Source of the DNA: Heterostelium multicystogenum
Lineage: Eukaryota; Evosea; Eumycetozoa; Acytosteliales; Acytosteliaceae
Direction of reading: 5' to 3'
NCBI GenBank assembly: GCA_003667245.1
Contig: RCNN01000140.1
Coordinates: 1-43,853, forward strand
DNA length: 43,853 bases
The notes beneath the pieces were generated by a model. The model saw nothing but the letters and a program-made list of their open reading frames with translations, was not told the origin of the DNA and made no database searches. Positions 9,271-19,369 of this stretch are shown one piece after another; the first letter of the stretch is position 1; every line of letters begins with the position of its first letter. Both the position numbers and the translations under genes were made by a program.

Positions 9271-9968
9271 TCAGGCTTCGGTGTTCAATAGCCGATACCC
9301 AACACCGGCCTCAGTCACGATAAACCGTGGCTGGGTCGGATCATCCGCCAGTTTCTGGCGCAGATGCCCCACCACAATCCGCAGGTAATGGCTGTCTTCG
9401 GTATGGGTCGGCCCCCAGATATCCTTGAGCAGTTGCTGCTGGGTGATCACCCGCCCGGGATGCCGCGCCAGTTGCGCCAGCACCGCGTATTCCTTGCGGG
9501 TCAGCGCCACTTCGACACCGTCCAGCAGCAACCCGCCGATAAGCCAGGTCTACCGTCAGCGGCCAAAGCGCAACGCCGCTTCCTGGGCCTCCCCCGCCGG
9601 CGCCTGGCGCAACAACGCCCGCACCCGTGCAAGAAACTCCTGGATGCCAAATGGCTTGGTCACATAGTCATTCGCGCCGTTGTCCAGCGCCTCGACTTTT
9701 TGCACTTCACTGGCTCGCACCGACAACACCAGTACCGGTACCGTGGACCCACTCACGAAACTCGCGCAGCACCTGCTGGCCGTCCATGTCCGGCAGGCCG
9801 AGGTCAAGCACCAGCAGGTCCGGTTTACTCAAGGCGGCCTGCGCCAGGCCTTCGTTGCCGGTGCCGGCCTCGATCACTTTGTAGCCCTGGGAGGCCAGGC
9901 TGATACGCAAGAACTTGCGGATCTGCGGTTTCGTCGTCAATGACCAAAATCGTCGCAGTCTGGCTCAT
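9271..9968 (-). CDS. kdpE: KdpE response regulator of the potassium transporter operon (frameshifted)
   Basis: OmpR-family regulator of about 230 residues. The start ATG 9966-9968 gives [13 protein letters not shown]. The receiver domain has the acidic pocket DDE, the phosphorylated Asp (about residue 55) in [13 protein letters not shown], and the switch lysine in YVTKPFG. The winged-helix DNA-binding domain ends in [18 protein letters not shown] ... [13 protein letters not shown]. It activates kdpFABC when phosphorylated by KdpD. One extra A in the DDE/PQIRK joint, plus changes near 9750 and 9545, break the frame. It is the last gene of the operon, 37 bases after kdpD, and is followed by the REPIN. 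Confidence 0.95.
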
Positions 9969-10005
9969 GGTGTCCAATCAAAATCCGTGAAGAAAAGAGG
10001 GTAGC

Positions 10006-12655
10006 TCAAGGTTCGCTTTCCAGGCCAGGCTGGGCCTGCAATGGCAGGAATAAAGTGATGCAGGTGCCCCGGCCCTCAATGCCGTCGGCCACGCTGATAA
10101 TGCCCGCCGTGGGCGCCGACCATGCCCTGGCAGATCGCCAGGCCGAGCCCGGTGCCCTGCCCGCCGCGATCCCCCTGGCGGCGGTGTAGAACATATCGAA
10201 AATCTTCGCCCGCTCCTCCTCGGGAATCCCGGTCCCTCATCGGCAACAGCAAAAAACAACTGGTTATCCCTGCACGCCCGCGCTGAGTTTCAGCCGGCCT
10301 TGTGGCGGCGAGAAGCGTGCGGCATTTTCCAGTACGTTGACCAGTGCTTGCTCGATCAACGCGGCATGCACGTAGAGCAGCGGCAGCTCGGGCGGCACGT
10401 CGGTGATCACCTGCAGCGGCGCCAATACCGCACGCAAGCGGCCCAGGGAGCTGCCGACGATATCGCCGGGTGACACCCAGTCCCGCGCCAGCTTCAGGGC
10501 GCCGTGACCCAGGCGAGTCATGTCCAGCAGGTTCTGGATGTAGCGATCCAGGCGCTCAGCCTCATCGCGAGTGCCTTCCAGCAGCTCCCGGCGATCTTCC
10601 AGGGGAATCGCCTCGCCGAGGGCCAGCAGGCTGTCGATGCTGCCACGCATGGAGGTCAGCGGTGTGCGCAAATCGTGAGACACCGAAGCCAGCAAGGCGC
10701 TGCGCAATTGCTCGGTTTCGCCGTGCAGGCGCGCGGCTTCCAGCTCCTGGCCGAGTTGTGCACGGGCCAGGGCCTGGGCCAAGGGCTGGCTCAAGGCCGT
10801 GAGCAGGCGACGGCGCTGGCCGCTCAGTTCAAGCCCGGCCTTCGGGCTGACCCCCAGCAGACCCAACGGACCTTCTTCGCTGGACAACGGCCACCACCAC
10901 CAGCGCCCGAACGGCAAGGTGCCGGTGCCCATGCCGGCCGGCTGATCGTGCTGCCAGGCCCAGTCGGCGGCGGCGCGTTCGGCTTCGGTAAAGGTGATCG
11001 GGCCACCGGTCTCGACCTTCCAGTCGCCCTGCCCGTCGCGGTTGAGCAGGCACAATTGCAGGTCGCTCCAGCCTTCCAGATGATGCGCGGCGGCACTGAT
11101 CACTGCCTGGCGATCGGTGGCGGCGGTGAGTTTGCGGGACAGGTCGAGCAGCTCGGTGGTTTCTTCCTGGGTATCGCGCAGCGCCTGCAACTGCCGGCGC
11201 TGGCGTGCAGCGAGATTACCGGTGAGCGCCGCCATCAGCAGGAAGAACAACAGCGTCAGCACGTCTTCTTCACGCTGGATCGCGAAGGAGAAATTCGGCG
11301 GGATGAACAGGAAGTCGTAGCTCAGGAATGACAGCGCCGCACACGCCAGCGCCGGCCCCAGGCTACTGCGCACCGCCACCAGCAATACGGCGGCGAGGAA
11401 CACCAGCGAGATATTCGGCAACGGCAAGGCACTGGCGACACCCCATGCGACTGCGGCCGCGATCACGGTCGCCACCACGCCAGGGCATAGTCAAACCACA
11501 CCAGCCCACGCACATCCGGCAGGCGCGGAGGGGCCGGAACTTCGTCGCTGTCGAGGACGTTGATTTCCAGGCCCCGTGCATTGCGCAGCAGGCGTGCCGC
11601 CAAGCCGCCACCAAACAGATTGCGCCGCCAGCGCGGCCGGGACTGCCCCACCAGAATCAAGCTGGCGCGACGCTCGGCGGCGTGCTGGATCAGGGTCTTG
11701 GCCACCTCCCCCGCTCGCAGCAACACCACTTCACCGCCAAGACGCTCGCCAGTTGCTGGGCGTTTTGCAGGCGCAGGCGCGATTGTTCATCGCGCACCCG
11801 GCCGTTATCCACATGCACCAGGCTCCACGGCAAATGCCGACGCTGCGCTACGCGGCTGGCATGACGCACCAGGCGTTCGGCCTGGGCATCTCCATCCACG
11901 CCCACCAGCAAGCGGCCACGCACAGCCGGTGCGGCCTGGCCCAATTGGCGATAACCCTGGGCCAGGTCATCGTCGACATGGGCCGCGGCGGTTTGCATCG
12001 CCAGCTCGCGCAGGGCCATGAGGTTGGTCTGGGTGAAGAAGGCATCGATGGCAGCACGGGCCTGTTCCGGCACGTAGACCTTGCCGTCCCGCAGGCGCTC
12101 CAGCAGTTCCCGGGATGGCAGGTCGATCAGCAGCAGTTCATCGGCTTCCTGCAAGACCCAGTCGGGCAAGGTTTCGCGCACTTGCACGCCGGTGATGCCG
12201 CGCACCTGATCGTTGAGGCTTTCCAGGTGCTGGACGTTGACCGTGGTGAAGACGTTGATGCCCGCCGAGAGCAATTCCTGGATGTCTTGCCAGCGTTTTT
12301 CGTGGCGGCTGCCGGGGGCGTTGCTGTGGGCCAGTTCGTCCACCAGCACCAGTTTGGGCTTGGCGGCGAGCAGGCCGTCGAGGTCCATTTCCTCCAGCAT
12401 CACGCCGCGGTATTCGGAACGCAGCAGCGGCTGTTGTGGCAAGCCGCTGAGCAAGGCTTCGGTCTCGGCGCGGCCGTGGGTTTCCACCACGCCGGCGATC
12501 AGCCGCACACCCTGGCGCAGTTGGGTGTGGGCAGCCTGGAGCATGGCGTAGGTCTTGCCCACGCCGGGCGCGGCGCCGAGGAAGACTTTGAGCCGGCCAC
12601 GGCCGTCCCGGGGCAGATCGGCTAACAGGGCATCGGCGCGGCCGGAGTCGCTCAT
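10006..12655 (-). CDS. kdpD: KdpD sensor histidine kinase (frameshifted)
   Basis: Sensor kinase of about 883 residues in the inner membrane. The N-terminal KdpD domain has Walker A GAAPGVGKT and Walker B-like LVLVDELAHSNAPGSRHEKR. It is followed by a Usp-like domain (LLVGVDGDAQAERLVRHASR), four membrane segments (from VVATVIAAAVAWGVASALPL to LTLLFFLLMAALTGNLAA) and a GAF-like region. The kinase core comes last: H-box SVSHDLRTPLTSMRGS, N-box NVLENAARFS, G1 box ADEGPGI, end ITLFLPLQAQPGLESEP. KdpD senses K+ limitation and turgor and phosphorylates KdpE. Frame changes lie near 11750, 11480 and at several points in 10080-10265. The start ATG 12653-12655 is preceded by AAGGAAG. Confidence 0.95.
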
Positions 12656-12702
12656 GCGGGCGGTCTTCCTTCAGGTGTTGATGTGGGTTTCTTGAGTCCG
12701 CC

Positions 12703-12785
12703 TTCGCGAGCAAGCCCGCTCCCACATTTGACCGGCATTCCAAAGGTGAAACTCAGTCGAATGTGGGAGCGGGCCTGCTCGCGAA
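12703..12785. repeat. REPIN between kdpC and kdpD
   Basis: TTCGCGAGCAAGCCCGCTCC and the following CACATT (12703-12728) face an imperfect reverse complement at 12760-12785 (AATGTGGGAGCGGGCCTGCT onward), with one mismatch over 26 bases and a 31-base spacer. This is the second REP class of fluorescens-group genomes. It fills the 144-base gap between the kdpC stop and the kdpD start, inside an otherwise tight operon. Confidence 0.85.
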
Positions 12786-12799
12786 AGCGGCGCCACGGC

Positions 12800-13344
12800 T
12801 TACAGTTTTTCCAAGGCCATGTTCAACGCCAGCACGTTCACCACCGGCGGCCCCACCAACGGGCTTTCGATGTGCTCGTCCATCAAGCGCTGCAGGGTCG
12901 CCACCGGCAGATTACGTGCGGCGGCTACCCGGGCCAGTTGATAGGCAATTGCCTGCGGTGGCAAGTGTGGATCAAGACCGCTGCCGGAGGTAGTCAGCAA
13001 TGCCATCGGCACCGGTCCCTGGTCTGGCACCAGCATTTTCCTGGCATCGTCAAATACACGAGTTGCCAGTGCGGGGTTGCTTGGGCGAGGTTGCTGGCGC
13101 TGCTGGAAACCGTAGCAAACGCACCGGCAGATGGCCGTGGGTGGAACCAGCCGTCACCGGTGAAATCCTGGGCAATCAGGCTCGAACCGCGAACCTTGCC
13201 GCTGGCATCGTGCACCAGGCTGCCGTTGGCCTGGTCAGGGAACGCGACTTGCGCCACGCCAGTGACAACCAGGGGATAGGCCACACCGGTGATCAGGCTC
13301 ATCAACACCAGCAGGCTCAGGGCCGGGCGGATTATGTTGGACAT
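12800..13344 (-). CDS. kdpC: KdpC subunit of K+-transporting ATPase (frameshifted)
   Basis: Start ATG 13342-13344: [20 protein letters not shown], a single N-terminal membrane anchor. The conserved extracytoplasmic core follows: [51 protein letters not shown] and [13 protein letters not shown]. KdpC stabilises the KdpFABC complex and raises ATP affinity. About 181 residues, family-typical. A frame change at about 13055-13080 (NLAQ/..LVPDQGPVP) splits it. It is preceded by a strong hairpin after kdpB and followed by a REPIN before kdpD. Confidence 0.95.
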
Positions 13345-13372
13345 TTCAAATTCCTCGATTCGGTTATTGCAA

Positions 13373-13404
13373 CCTGCAGGCACCGGTTTGCCGGCGCCTG
13401 CAGG
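13373..13404 (-). other. strong hairpin in the kdpB-kdpC gap
   Basis: CCTGCAGGC (13373-13381) pairs perfectly with GCCTGCAGG (13396-13404), and an inner CCGG/CCGG pair leaves a TTTG loop. It has no T tract, so it is unlikely to be a full terminator. It could serve as an mRNA processing or stability element that sets KdpC and KdpDE levels relative to KdpFAB. Confidence 0.6.
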
Positions 13405-13411
13405 CATCGGG

Positions 13412-15473
13412 TCAAACCAGGTGCAGCGCGGTCAACAGCATGTCGATCGCCTTGATGCCCACGAACGGCACCACGATCCCGCCCAGGCCGTAGATCAGCA
13501 GGTTGCGACGCAGCAATGCCGCCGCACTCGCCGCCTGTACGCGCACACCGCGCAGCGCCAGCGGGATCAGCACCACGATGATCAGCGCGTTGAACACGAT
13601 GGCCGAGAGGATCGCGCTCTGCGGGCTTTGCAGGTGCATCACGTTGAGCACACCCAGTTGCGGGTAGATCGAGGCGAACAGCGCCGGCAGGATCGCGAAG
13701 TACTTGGCCACGTCGTTGGCGATGGAAAAAGGTGGTCAGCGCACCACGGGTCACCAGCAATTCCTTGCCGATCTGCACCACGTCCAGCAGCTTGGTCGGG
13801 TCGCTGTCGAGGTCGACCATGTTGGCCGCTTCACGGGCGGCTTGCGTGCCGTCGTTCATTGCCATGCCGACGTCAGCCTGGGCCAGCGCCGGGGCGTCGT
13901 TGGCGCCGTCGCCGCACATTGCAACCAGGCGACCATCGTTCTGTTCGTGACGAATGCGCGCGAGTTTTTTTCTCTGGGGTGGCTTCGGCGAGCACGTCAT
14001 CCACACCGGCTTCAGCAGCAATCGCGGCCGGCGGTCAGCGGGTTATCGCCGGTCACCATCACCGTGCGAATCCCCAGCTTGCGCAGCTCGGCAAACCGTT
14101 CGCGGATGCCGGGCTTGACCACGTCCTTGAGGTGAATCGCACCGAGCAACTTGCCGTCGGCACACACCAGCAACGGCGTGCCGCCGCTCTGGGCGATCTT
14201 GTCGATTTTCCCGCGACAGCGCCGGTTGCAGGTCGCGGCGTTTGCAGGCCAATGAACGCCAACAGCGAATCCACGGCGCCCTTACGGAACAACACGGCCC
14301 TGGTAGTCGACGCCGGACAGGCGGGTTTCCGCGCTGAACGGTACCGAGGTCAGCTCATCCGTCGACGGCTCGGCTTGTGGGTGCTGGCCGCGCAGGTATT
14401 CGACGATGGACTTACCTTCGGCCGTGTCGTCCGCCAGGGATGCCAGCAGCGCGCCCTCGGCCAGTTCCTTGCCGCTGACACCCGGCGCGGCGATCACATT
14501 GGTGCAACGACGGTTACCGAAGGTGATGGTGCCGGTCTTGTCCAGCAACAGCACGTGCACGTCCCCCGCCGCTTCCACTGCGCGACCGGATTTGGCGATC
14601 ACGTTGAGGCGCACCAGGCGGTCCATGCCGGCAATACCGATGGCCGACAACAGGCCGCCGATGGTGGTCGGAATCAGCGTCACCAGCAGCGCCACCAGGA
14701 ACACCAGCGGCAGGTTGCCATTGGCGAAGTGGGCGAACGGCTGCAGGGTCACCACCACCAGCAGGAAGATCAGCGTCAGGCCGATCAGCAGGATGTCCAG
14801 CGCGATTTCGTGGGGGTTTTCTGGCGCTTGGCGCCTTCCACCAGGGCGATCATGCGGTCCAGGGTCGACTCGCCCGGGTTGGCGGTGATGCGGATCATCA
14901 ACCAGTCCGAGACCAGGCGGGTGTTGCCGGTGACGGCCGAGCGGTCGCCGCCGGATTCACGGATAACGGGGCCGATTCACCGGTGATGGCCGCTTCGTTG
15001 ACCGCGGCAATCCCTTCGATGACTTCGCCGTCGCCCGGGATCATTTCCCCGGCGACCACGCGTACCACATCACCTTTGCGCAGGCTGGTAGCCGGCACGA
15101 CCTTGAAGCTGCCGTCGGCTTCCTTGCGGCGGGCGCTGAGGCCCTCGCTGCCGGCCTTGAGGCTGTCGGCGCGGGCCTTGCCGCGGCCTTCAGCCAAGGC
15201 TTCGGCGAAGTTGGCAAACAGCACGGTGAACCACAGCCACACGGCGATTTGCACGGAGACGTAGGTCGGTACGGCCACCTCCGGCACGAAGCACAGGATG
15301 GTGGTGAGGATCGCGGTCAGTTCGACCACCAGCATCACCGGCGAGCGTTGCAGCTGGCGCGGGTCCAGCTTGACGAACGCCTGGACCAGCGCCGGGCGCC
15401 ACAGGGCCGACATTGCGGTCTTGGCTGGCTCCTGGGTTTTCACCGGAGCCGCGTTTTTTGCAGGCATATTCAT
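13412..15473 (-). CDS. kdpB: KdpB, P-type ATPase subunit of the K+ pump (frameshifted)
   Basis: Catalytic ATPase of the KdpFABC complex, about 687 residues. The start ATG 15471-15473 gives [20 protein letters not shown]. Actuator-domain motif [12 protein letters not shown], phosphorylation motif [15 protein letters not shown], and hinge and P-domain signatures [20 protein letters not shown] ... [20 protein letters not shown] are all visible. The last helix ends [12 protein letters not shown] at 13412. There are at least six frame changes (near 14955, 14815, 14300, 14215, 14030, 13970 and 13730), several in runs such as the five-T tract near 13967. An enzyme this conserved in an intact operon makes sequencing error likelier than decay. 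kdpA ends 12 bases upstream. Confidence 0.95.
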
Positions 15474-15485
15474 TTTTCATATCCC

Positions 15486-17183
15486 CTAGAAGCCCATGCT
15501 CAGATGTTCAGCGATAGGCCCAAGTGCCAGCGTCGGCAGGAAGGTCAGGCCGCCCACCAGCAAAATGGTCACGGTCAAACAGGGTCACGAACAGCGGGCC
15601 GTGGGTCGGGAAGCTATTCTGGCCAATCGGTGCGGTCTTCTTCATCGCCAGGCTGCCGGCCAGGGCCAGTACCGGGAGGATGTAACCGAAGCGGCCAAGC
15701 AACATCGACAGGCTCAACATCAGGTTGTGGAACGCGGTGTTGGCACTGAAGCCGCCGAACGCCGAACCGTTGTTGGCACTGGCCGAGGTGTAGGCGTACA
15801 GCAACTGGCTGAAACCGTGGGGGCCAGGGTTACTGATGGCACCGGCCGGGCCAGGCAGGCTGGCGGCGATGGCACCGAGTACCAGGGTGCCGACCGGCAT
15901 GACCAGCAAGGTCACCACCAGCAACTGCACTTCCTTGGCCTGGAGTTTCTTGCCGAGGTATTCCGGTGTACGGCCAATCATCAAACCGGCGAGGAACACC
16001 GCGATCAACACGTTGAGCAACATGCCGTACATGCCGGCACCGACGCCGCCGAAGATCACTTCGCCGACCATCATGTTGACCAGCGACCACCATCCCGCTC
16101 AGGGGGTTGAGGCTGTCTTGCATACCGTTGACCGAACCGTTGGACGCGGCGGTGGTAGCCACCGACCACAACACGGTGCCAGTGGTGCCGAAGCGCGCTT
16201 CCTTACCTTCCTGCGGCGCGGCCTGTTCAACCGCCGGGTTGTTCAGCGCCGGGTTGGGCTGGTATTCGGCCCACATCGCGGTAGCACCGCCGATGATGAA
16301 CAGGGCCAGCATGCAACCGAGGATCGCCCGGCTCTGACGCAGGTCTTTCACGTAGTGGCCAAAGGTGAACACCAGCGCCACCGGAATCAGGATGATCGCG
16401 CCCAGCTCAAACAGGTTGGCCCAGGCAGTCGGGTCTTCGAACGGATGCGCCGAGTTGACACCGAAGAAACCACCACCGTTGGTGCCCAGTTGCTTGATCG
16501 CAATCTGGCTGGCAGCCGGGCCCAGTGGGATGACCTGGTCAACGCCCTGCATGGTGACCGCGTTTCACATAGTGAGCGAAAGTTTGCGGCACGCCCTGCC
16601 ACACCAGGAACAACGCAAACACCAGGCACAACGGCAACAGGCCGTAGAGCGTGGCGCGAGTCATGTCGACCCAGAAGTTGCCCAAAGTCTTGGTGGATTT
16701 GCGACCGATCCCACGGCACAACGCGACCAGTACGGCGAGGCCGGTGGCGGCACTGACGAAGTTCTGCACGGTGAGGCCGACCATCTGACTGAGGTAGCTC
16801 AGGGACGCTTCACCGCTGTAGTTCTGCCAGTTGGTGTTGGTCATGAAACTGATGGCGGTGTTGAACGCCAGGGTCCATTCCTGACCCGGCAATTTCTGCG
16901 GGTTCAGCGGCAGGTATTCCTGGAACAGCAGGATCGCGAACAGCAGCACGAAACCGGCAAGGTTGAACGCCAGCAACGCCAGCGCGTATTTCTGCCAGCT
17001 CTGTTCCTGGTCCGCATCGACACCCGAAAGGCGATAGCACACGCGCTCGACCGGGCCGAACACCGGCGTGAGCCAGGTTCGCTGCCCTTCCATTACCTTG
17101 TAGTAGAACCGCCCCAGGGCCGGTGCCGGAATCAGCACCAAGGCAAAGAAGGCGATGATCAGCCAATAGTCATAACTGTGCAT
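15486..17183 (-). CDS. kdpA: KdpA, potassium-binding membrane subunit (frameshifted)
   Basis: SKT-type K+ channel-like subunit of about 565 residues. The start ATG 17181-17183 gives [20 protein letters not shown]. Three selectivity-filter regions are visible: [34 protein letters not shown] and [14 protein letters not shown]. Other signatures are [11 protein letters not shown] and [20 protein letters not shown]. The corrected C terminus is [12 protein letters not shown] with stop 15486-15488. Frame changes fall near 16562, 16093 and 15575. kdpF ends 9 bases upstream, so translation is probably coupled. Confidence 0.95.
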
Positions 17184-17192
17184 AGCCTGCTC

Positions 17193-17282
17193 CTAGTTCC
17201 GATCCGCGCGTAACAGCGCAACCAGCAGATTAATGAACAGCGCCACAGCCAACAGCAGTGACACCCCGTCCAGAACGCTCAT
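17193..17282 (-). CDS. kdpF: KdpF small membrane subunit
   Basis: A 29-residue intact peptide, MSVLDGVSLLLAVALFINLL followed by VALLRADRN, runs from the ATG at 17280-17282 to the TAG at 17193-17195. It is one membrane helix with a short basic tail, exactly the form of KdpF, which stabilises the KdpABC complex. It is the first gene of the operon, with kdpA starting 9 bases later. Confidence 0.9.
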   Translation of the reverse strand: MSVLDGVSLLLAVALFINLLVALLRADRN

Positions 17283-17369
17283 GGAAGTTTCTCCGTCGTG
17301 CGGCGACTGCCGCGTGTAGGAGGATTGTCCGCAGGAGTGGCGTAAAGGAACGAGAGCGACGGTATGGGT

Positions 17370-17390
17370 GGGGCGTAAAGACGGCGTAAA
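17370..17390 (-). promoter_or_regulatory. KdpE-type operator upstream of kdpF
   Basis: Reading the minus strand, the site is TTTA, 7 bases, then TTTACGCCCC. This matches the architecture of the E. coli KdpE-binding sequence (TTTA-N7-TTTACACCCC). It starts 88 bases upstream of the kdpF ATG. A further TTTACGCC half-site lies at 17339-17346, and a TTTA-N7-TTTAC copy in the opposite orientation lies at 17398-17413. The assignment is by similarity and position. Confidence 0.6.
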
Positions 17391-17428
17391 GAGTGGGTTT
17401 ATGCGGGGTTTACGGGGGTATGCACTTC

Positions 17429-17460
17429 AAATGTGGGAGCCGGGCTTGCCCGCGATAGCG
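17429..17460. repeat. single REP element
   Basis: AAATGTGGGAGCCGGGCTTG followed by CCCGCGATAGCG is one REP palindrome arm of the fluorescens type. It is related to the elements at 12703-12785, and no partner is nearby. It separates the kdp control region from that of eat. Confidence 0.75.
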
Positions 17461-17568
17461 TCAGACCAGACACCAACGCCCTTATCTGGTGCAGCGCTTG
17501 AAATGATTCAAACGCCAAACCGTTCCCTCGGCGACAGTTCGGCGCCTTTACGACACGGCTTTGGTTAA

Positions 17569-17584
17569 TGGCATGTCCGCTGCA
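17569..17584 (+). promoter_or_regulatory. candidate sigma-54 promoter for eat
   Basis: TGGCATGTCCGCTGCA has the GG-N10-GC spacing and most of the TGGCACG-N4-TTGCA consensus, and lies 42 bases upstream of the eat ATG. Ethanolamine catabolism in pseudomonads is known to be under RpoN-dependent enhancer control. The site is read by eye and not tested. Confidence 0.45.
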
Positions 17585-17625
17585 ATGCCCTGAAACATTC
17601 CAAACCGTTCAGGGAGAGCTACACG

Positions 17626-18981
17626 ATGAACACACAACTCAAACCCACCTTGGGCACTCTGCATTTGTGGGGCATCGCAGTCGGGCTGGTGATTTCCGGA
17701 GAGTATTTCGGCTGGAGCTATGGCTGGGGCGTGGCGGGAACATTGGGCTTCCTGGTGACCTCGTTGATGGTCGCCGCCATGTACACCTGCTTTTATATTC
17801 AGTTTCACCGAGCTGACCACCGCGATTCCTCATGCTGGCGGCCCTTTTGCCTACAGCCGCCGGGCGTTCGGCGAGAAAGGTGGCTTGATTGCCGGGCTGG
17901 GCGACGCTGATCGAGTTCGTCTTCGCCCCACCCGCGATCGCCCTGGCCATCGGCGCATACCTGAACGTGCAGTTTCCGGCCCTCGATCCGAAACATGCGG
18001 CCGTCGGCGCCTACATTGTGTTCATGGGCCTGAACATCCTCGGGGTGAAGCTCGCCGCCACCTTTGAATTGGTGGTCTGCGTGCTTGCCGTGGCCGAGTT
18101 GCTGGTGTTCATGGGCGTGGTCGCTCCCGCCTTCAGCTTCAGCAACTTCGCCCTCAACGGCTGGGCCGGCTCCGACACCTTCGGCGCACCGGCGATCGCC
18201 GGAATGTTTGCGGCCATACCCTTTGCCATCTGGTTCTTCCTCGCCATCGAAGGCGCCGCCATGGCTGCCGAAGAGGCGAAAGATCCCCAGCGCACTATTC
18301 CAAAGGCCTACATCAGCGGCATCCTCACCCTGGTGATTCTGGCCATGGGCGTGATGTTCTTTGCCGGTGGCGTGGGTGACTGGCGCACCCTGTCGAACAT
18401 CAACGACCCGCTGCCCCAGGCGATGAAAACCGTGGTCGGCGACAGCTCGGGGCTGGCTGCACATGCTGGTGTGGATCGGCCTGTTCGGCCTGGTGGCCAG
18501 CTTCCACGGGATCATCCTGGGTTACTCCCGCCAATTCTTCGCCCTGGCGCGCGCGGGCTACCTGCCCTCCTTCCTCGCCAAACTGTCGCGCTTCCAGACG
18601 CCGCACCGGGCAATCATCGCCGGCGGCATCGTCGGCATCGCCGCCATCTACAGCGACGGGCTGATCAACCTGGGCGGCATGACCCTGACCGCCGCAATGA
18701 TCACCATGGCGGTGTTCGGTGCCATCGTCATGTACATCATGAGCATGCTCAGCCTGTTCAAACTGCGCAAGACCGAGCCACTGCTGGAGCGCACCTTCCG
18801 CGCCCCGGGTTATCCAATCGTGCCGGGGATTGCGCTGGTACTGGCCGTGGTCTGCCTGGTGGCCATGGCGTGGTTCAACGCGCTGATCGGGCTGATCTTC
18901 CTGGGCTTCATGGTGGTGGGTTTTGTGTACTTCCAACTGACCGCGCAAGACCGCGCCGATGCACCGGCGACGCTATGTTGA
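17626..18981 (+). CDS. eat: ethanolamine permease (frameshifted)
   Basis: APC-superfamily inner-membrane transporter of about 452 residues. Start ATG 17626: MNTQLKPTLGTLHLWGIAVG, then LVISGEYFGWSYGWGVAGTL, the first-helix signature of Eat/EutP permeases. Later come LIEFVFAPPAIALAIGAYLN, IPFAIWFFLAIEGAAMAAEE, YSRQFFALARAGYLPSFLAK and the last helices ending in FVYFQLTAQDRADAPATLC. It imports ethanolamine as a carbon and nitrogen source. The eutBC lyase genes usually next to it are not here. Frame changes lie near 17803 (reading should pass into TELTTAIPHAGGPFAYSRR), near 17900 and near 18460 (a missing residue in SSG/LHMLVWIG). Confidence 0.85.
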
Positions 18982-19057
18982 CCGGGCTGTAAGGCTACCG
19001 GGGCAGAACGGGCCTACAATGAACTACTAAGAAAGCCCGTTACTCAAAGCAGTCATT

Positions 19058-19080
19058 ACCGTGGGAAATTTCCCCACGGT
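19058..19080. terminator. hairpin between eat and the DUF2897 gene
   Basis: ACCGTGGG (19058-19065) and CCCACGGT (19073-19080) form a perfect 8-base stem with loop AAATTTC. Only two T follow, so this may be a weak terminator of eat or a leader hairpin of the next gene. Confidence 0.4.
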
Positions 19081-19102
19081 TTGCTGCCTCAAGGAGAGCC
19101 CT

Positions 19103-19270
19103 ATGCCGTGGTATGCCTGGTTGATTTTAGTGGTCGCGATCGGTTCGATCGTCGGTGGTTTGTTGATGCTGCGAGACAGCGCCAACAAGGTTGAATTGAC
19201 TGATGAACAACGTAAGCGCGTGGCAGAACGCAATGCCCAGGCGGACGCCAAGGATGCGCAGGATCGTTGA
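19103..19270 (+). CDS. DUF2897 family small membrane protein
   Basis: Intact 55-residue protein starting MPWYAWLILVVAIGSIVGGL, then LMLRDSANKVELTDEQRKRV. One N-terminal membrane helix is followed by a charged cytoplasmic tail ending NAQADAKDAQDR. The ATG at 19103 is chosen because AAGGAGAG lies just upstream and the protein then starts directly with the helix. The pattern matches the DUF2897 family of gammaproteobacteria, whose function is unknown. Confidence 0.85.
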   Translation: MPWYAWLILVVAIGSIVGGLLMLRDSANKVELTDEQRKRVAERNAQADAKDAQDR

Positions 19271-19277
19271 GGCTGAA

Positions 19278-19297
19278 GCGGCTCCCCGTTGAGCCGC
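19278..19297 (+). terminator. Rho-independent terminator after the DUF2897 gene
   Basis: GCGGCTC (19278-19284) pairs with GAGCCGC (19291-19297) over a 6-base loop and is followed by ACAATTTTG. It starts 7 bases past the stop codon. Confidence 0.55.
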
Positions 19298-19369
19298 ACA
19301 ATTTTGTAAACACCCGCGTATGCCCCGCCAAGCTTGGTTAATATGGCCTGATGTTTCGGAGGCCTTCCC

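Noticed and set aside
11576..12625. Plus-strand frame of 349 codons opposite kdpD
   Set aside because: Antisense of the conserved KdpD ATP-binding domain, with no motif of its own.
13289..14986. Plus-strand open frame of 565 codons opposite kdpB and kdpC
   Set aside because: It is the antisense of clear kdpB/kdpC coding sequence, has histidine, glutamine and arginine-rich low-complexity sequence, and is an expected by-product of high GC content.
16365..17213. Plus-strand frame of 282 codons opposite kdpA
   Set aside because: Antisense shadow rich in Q, H and R, with KdpA motifs on the other strand.
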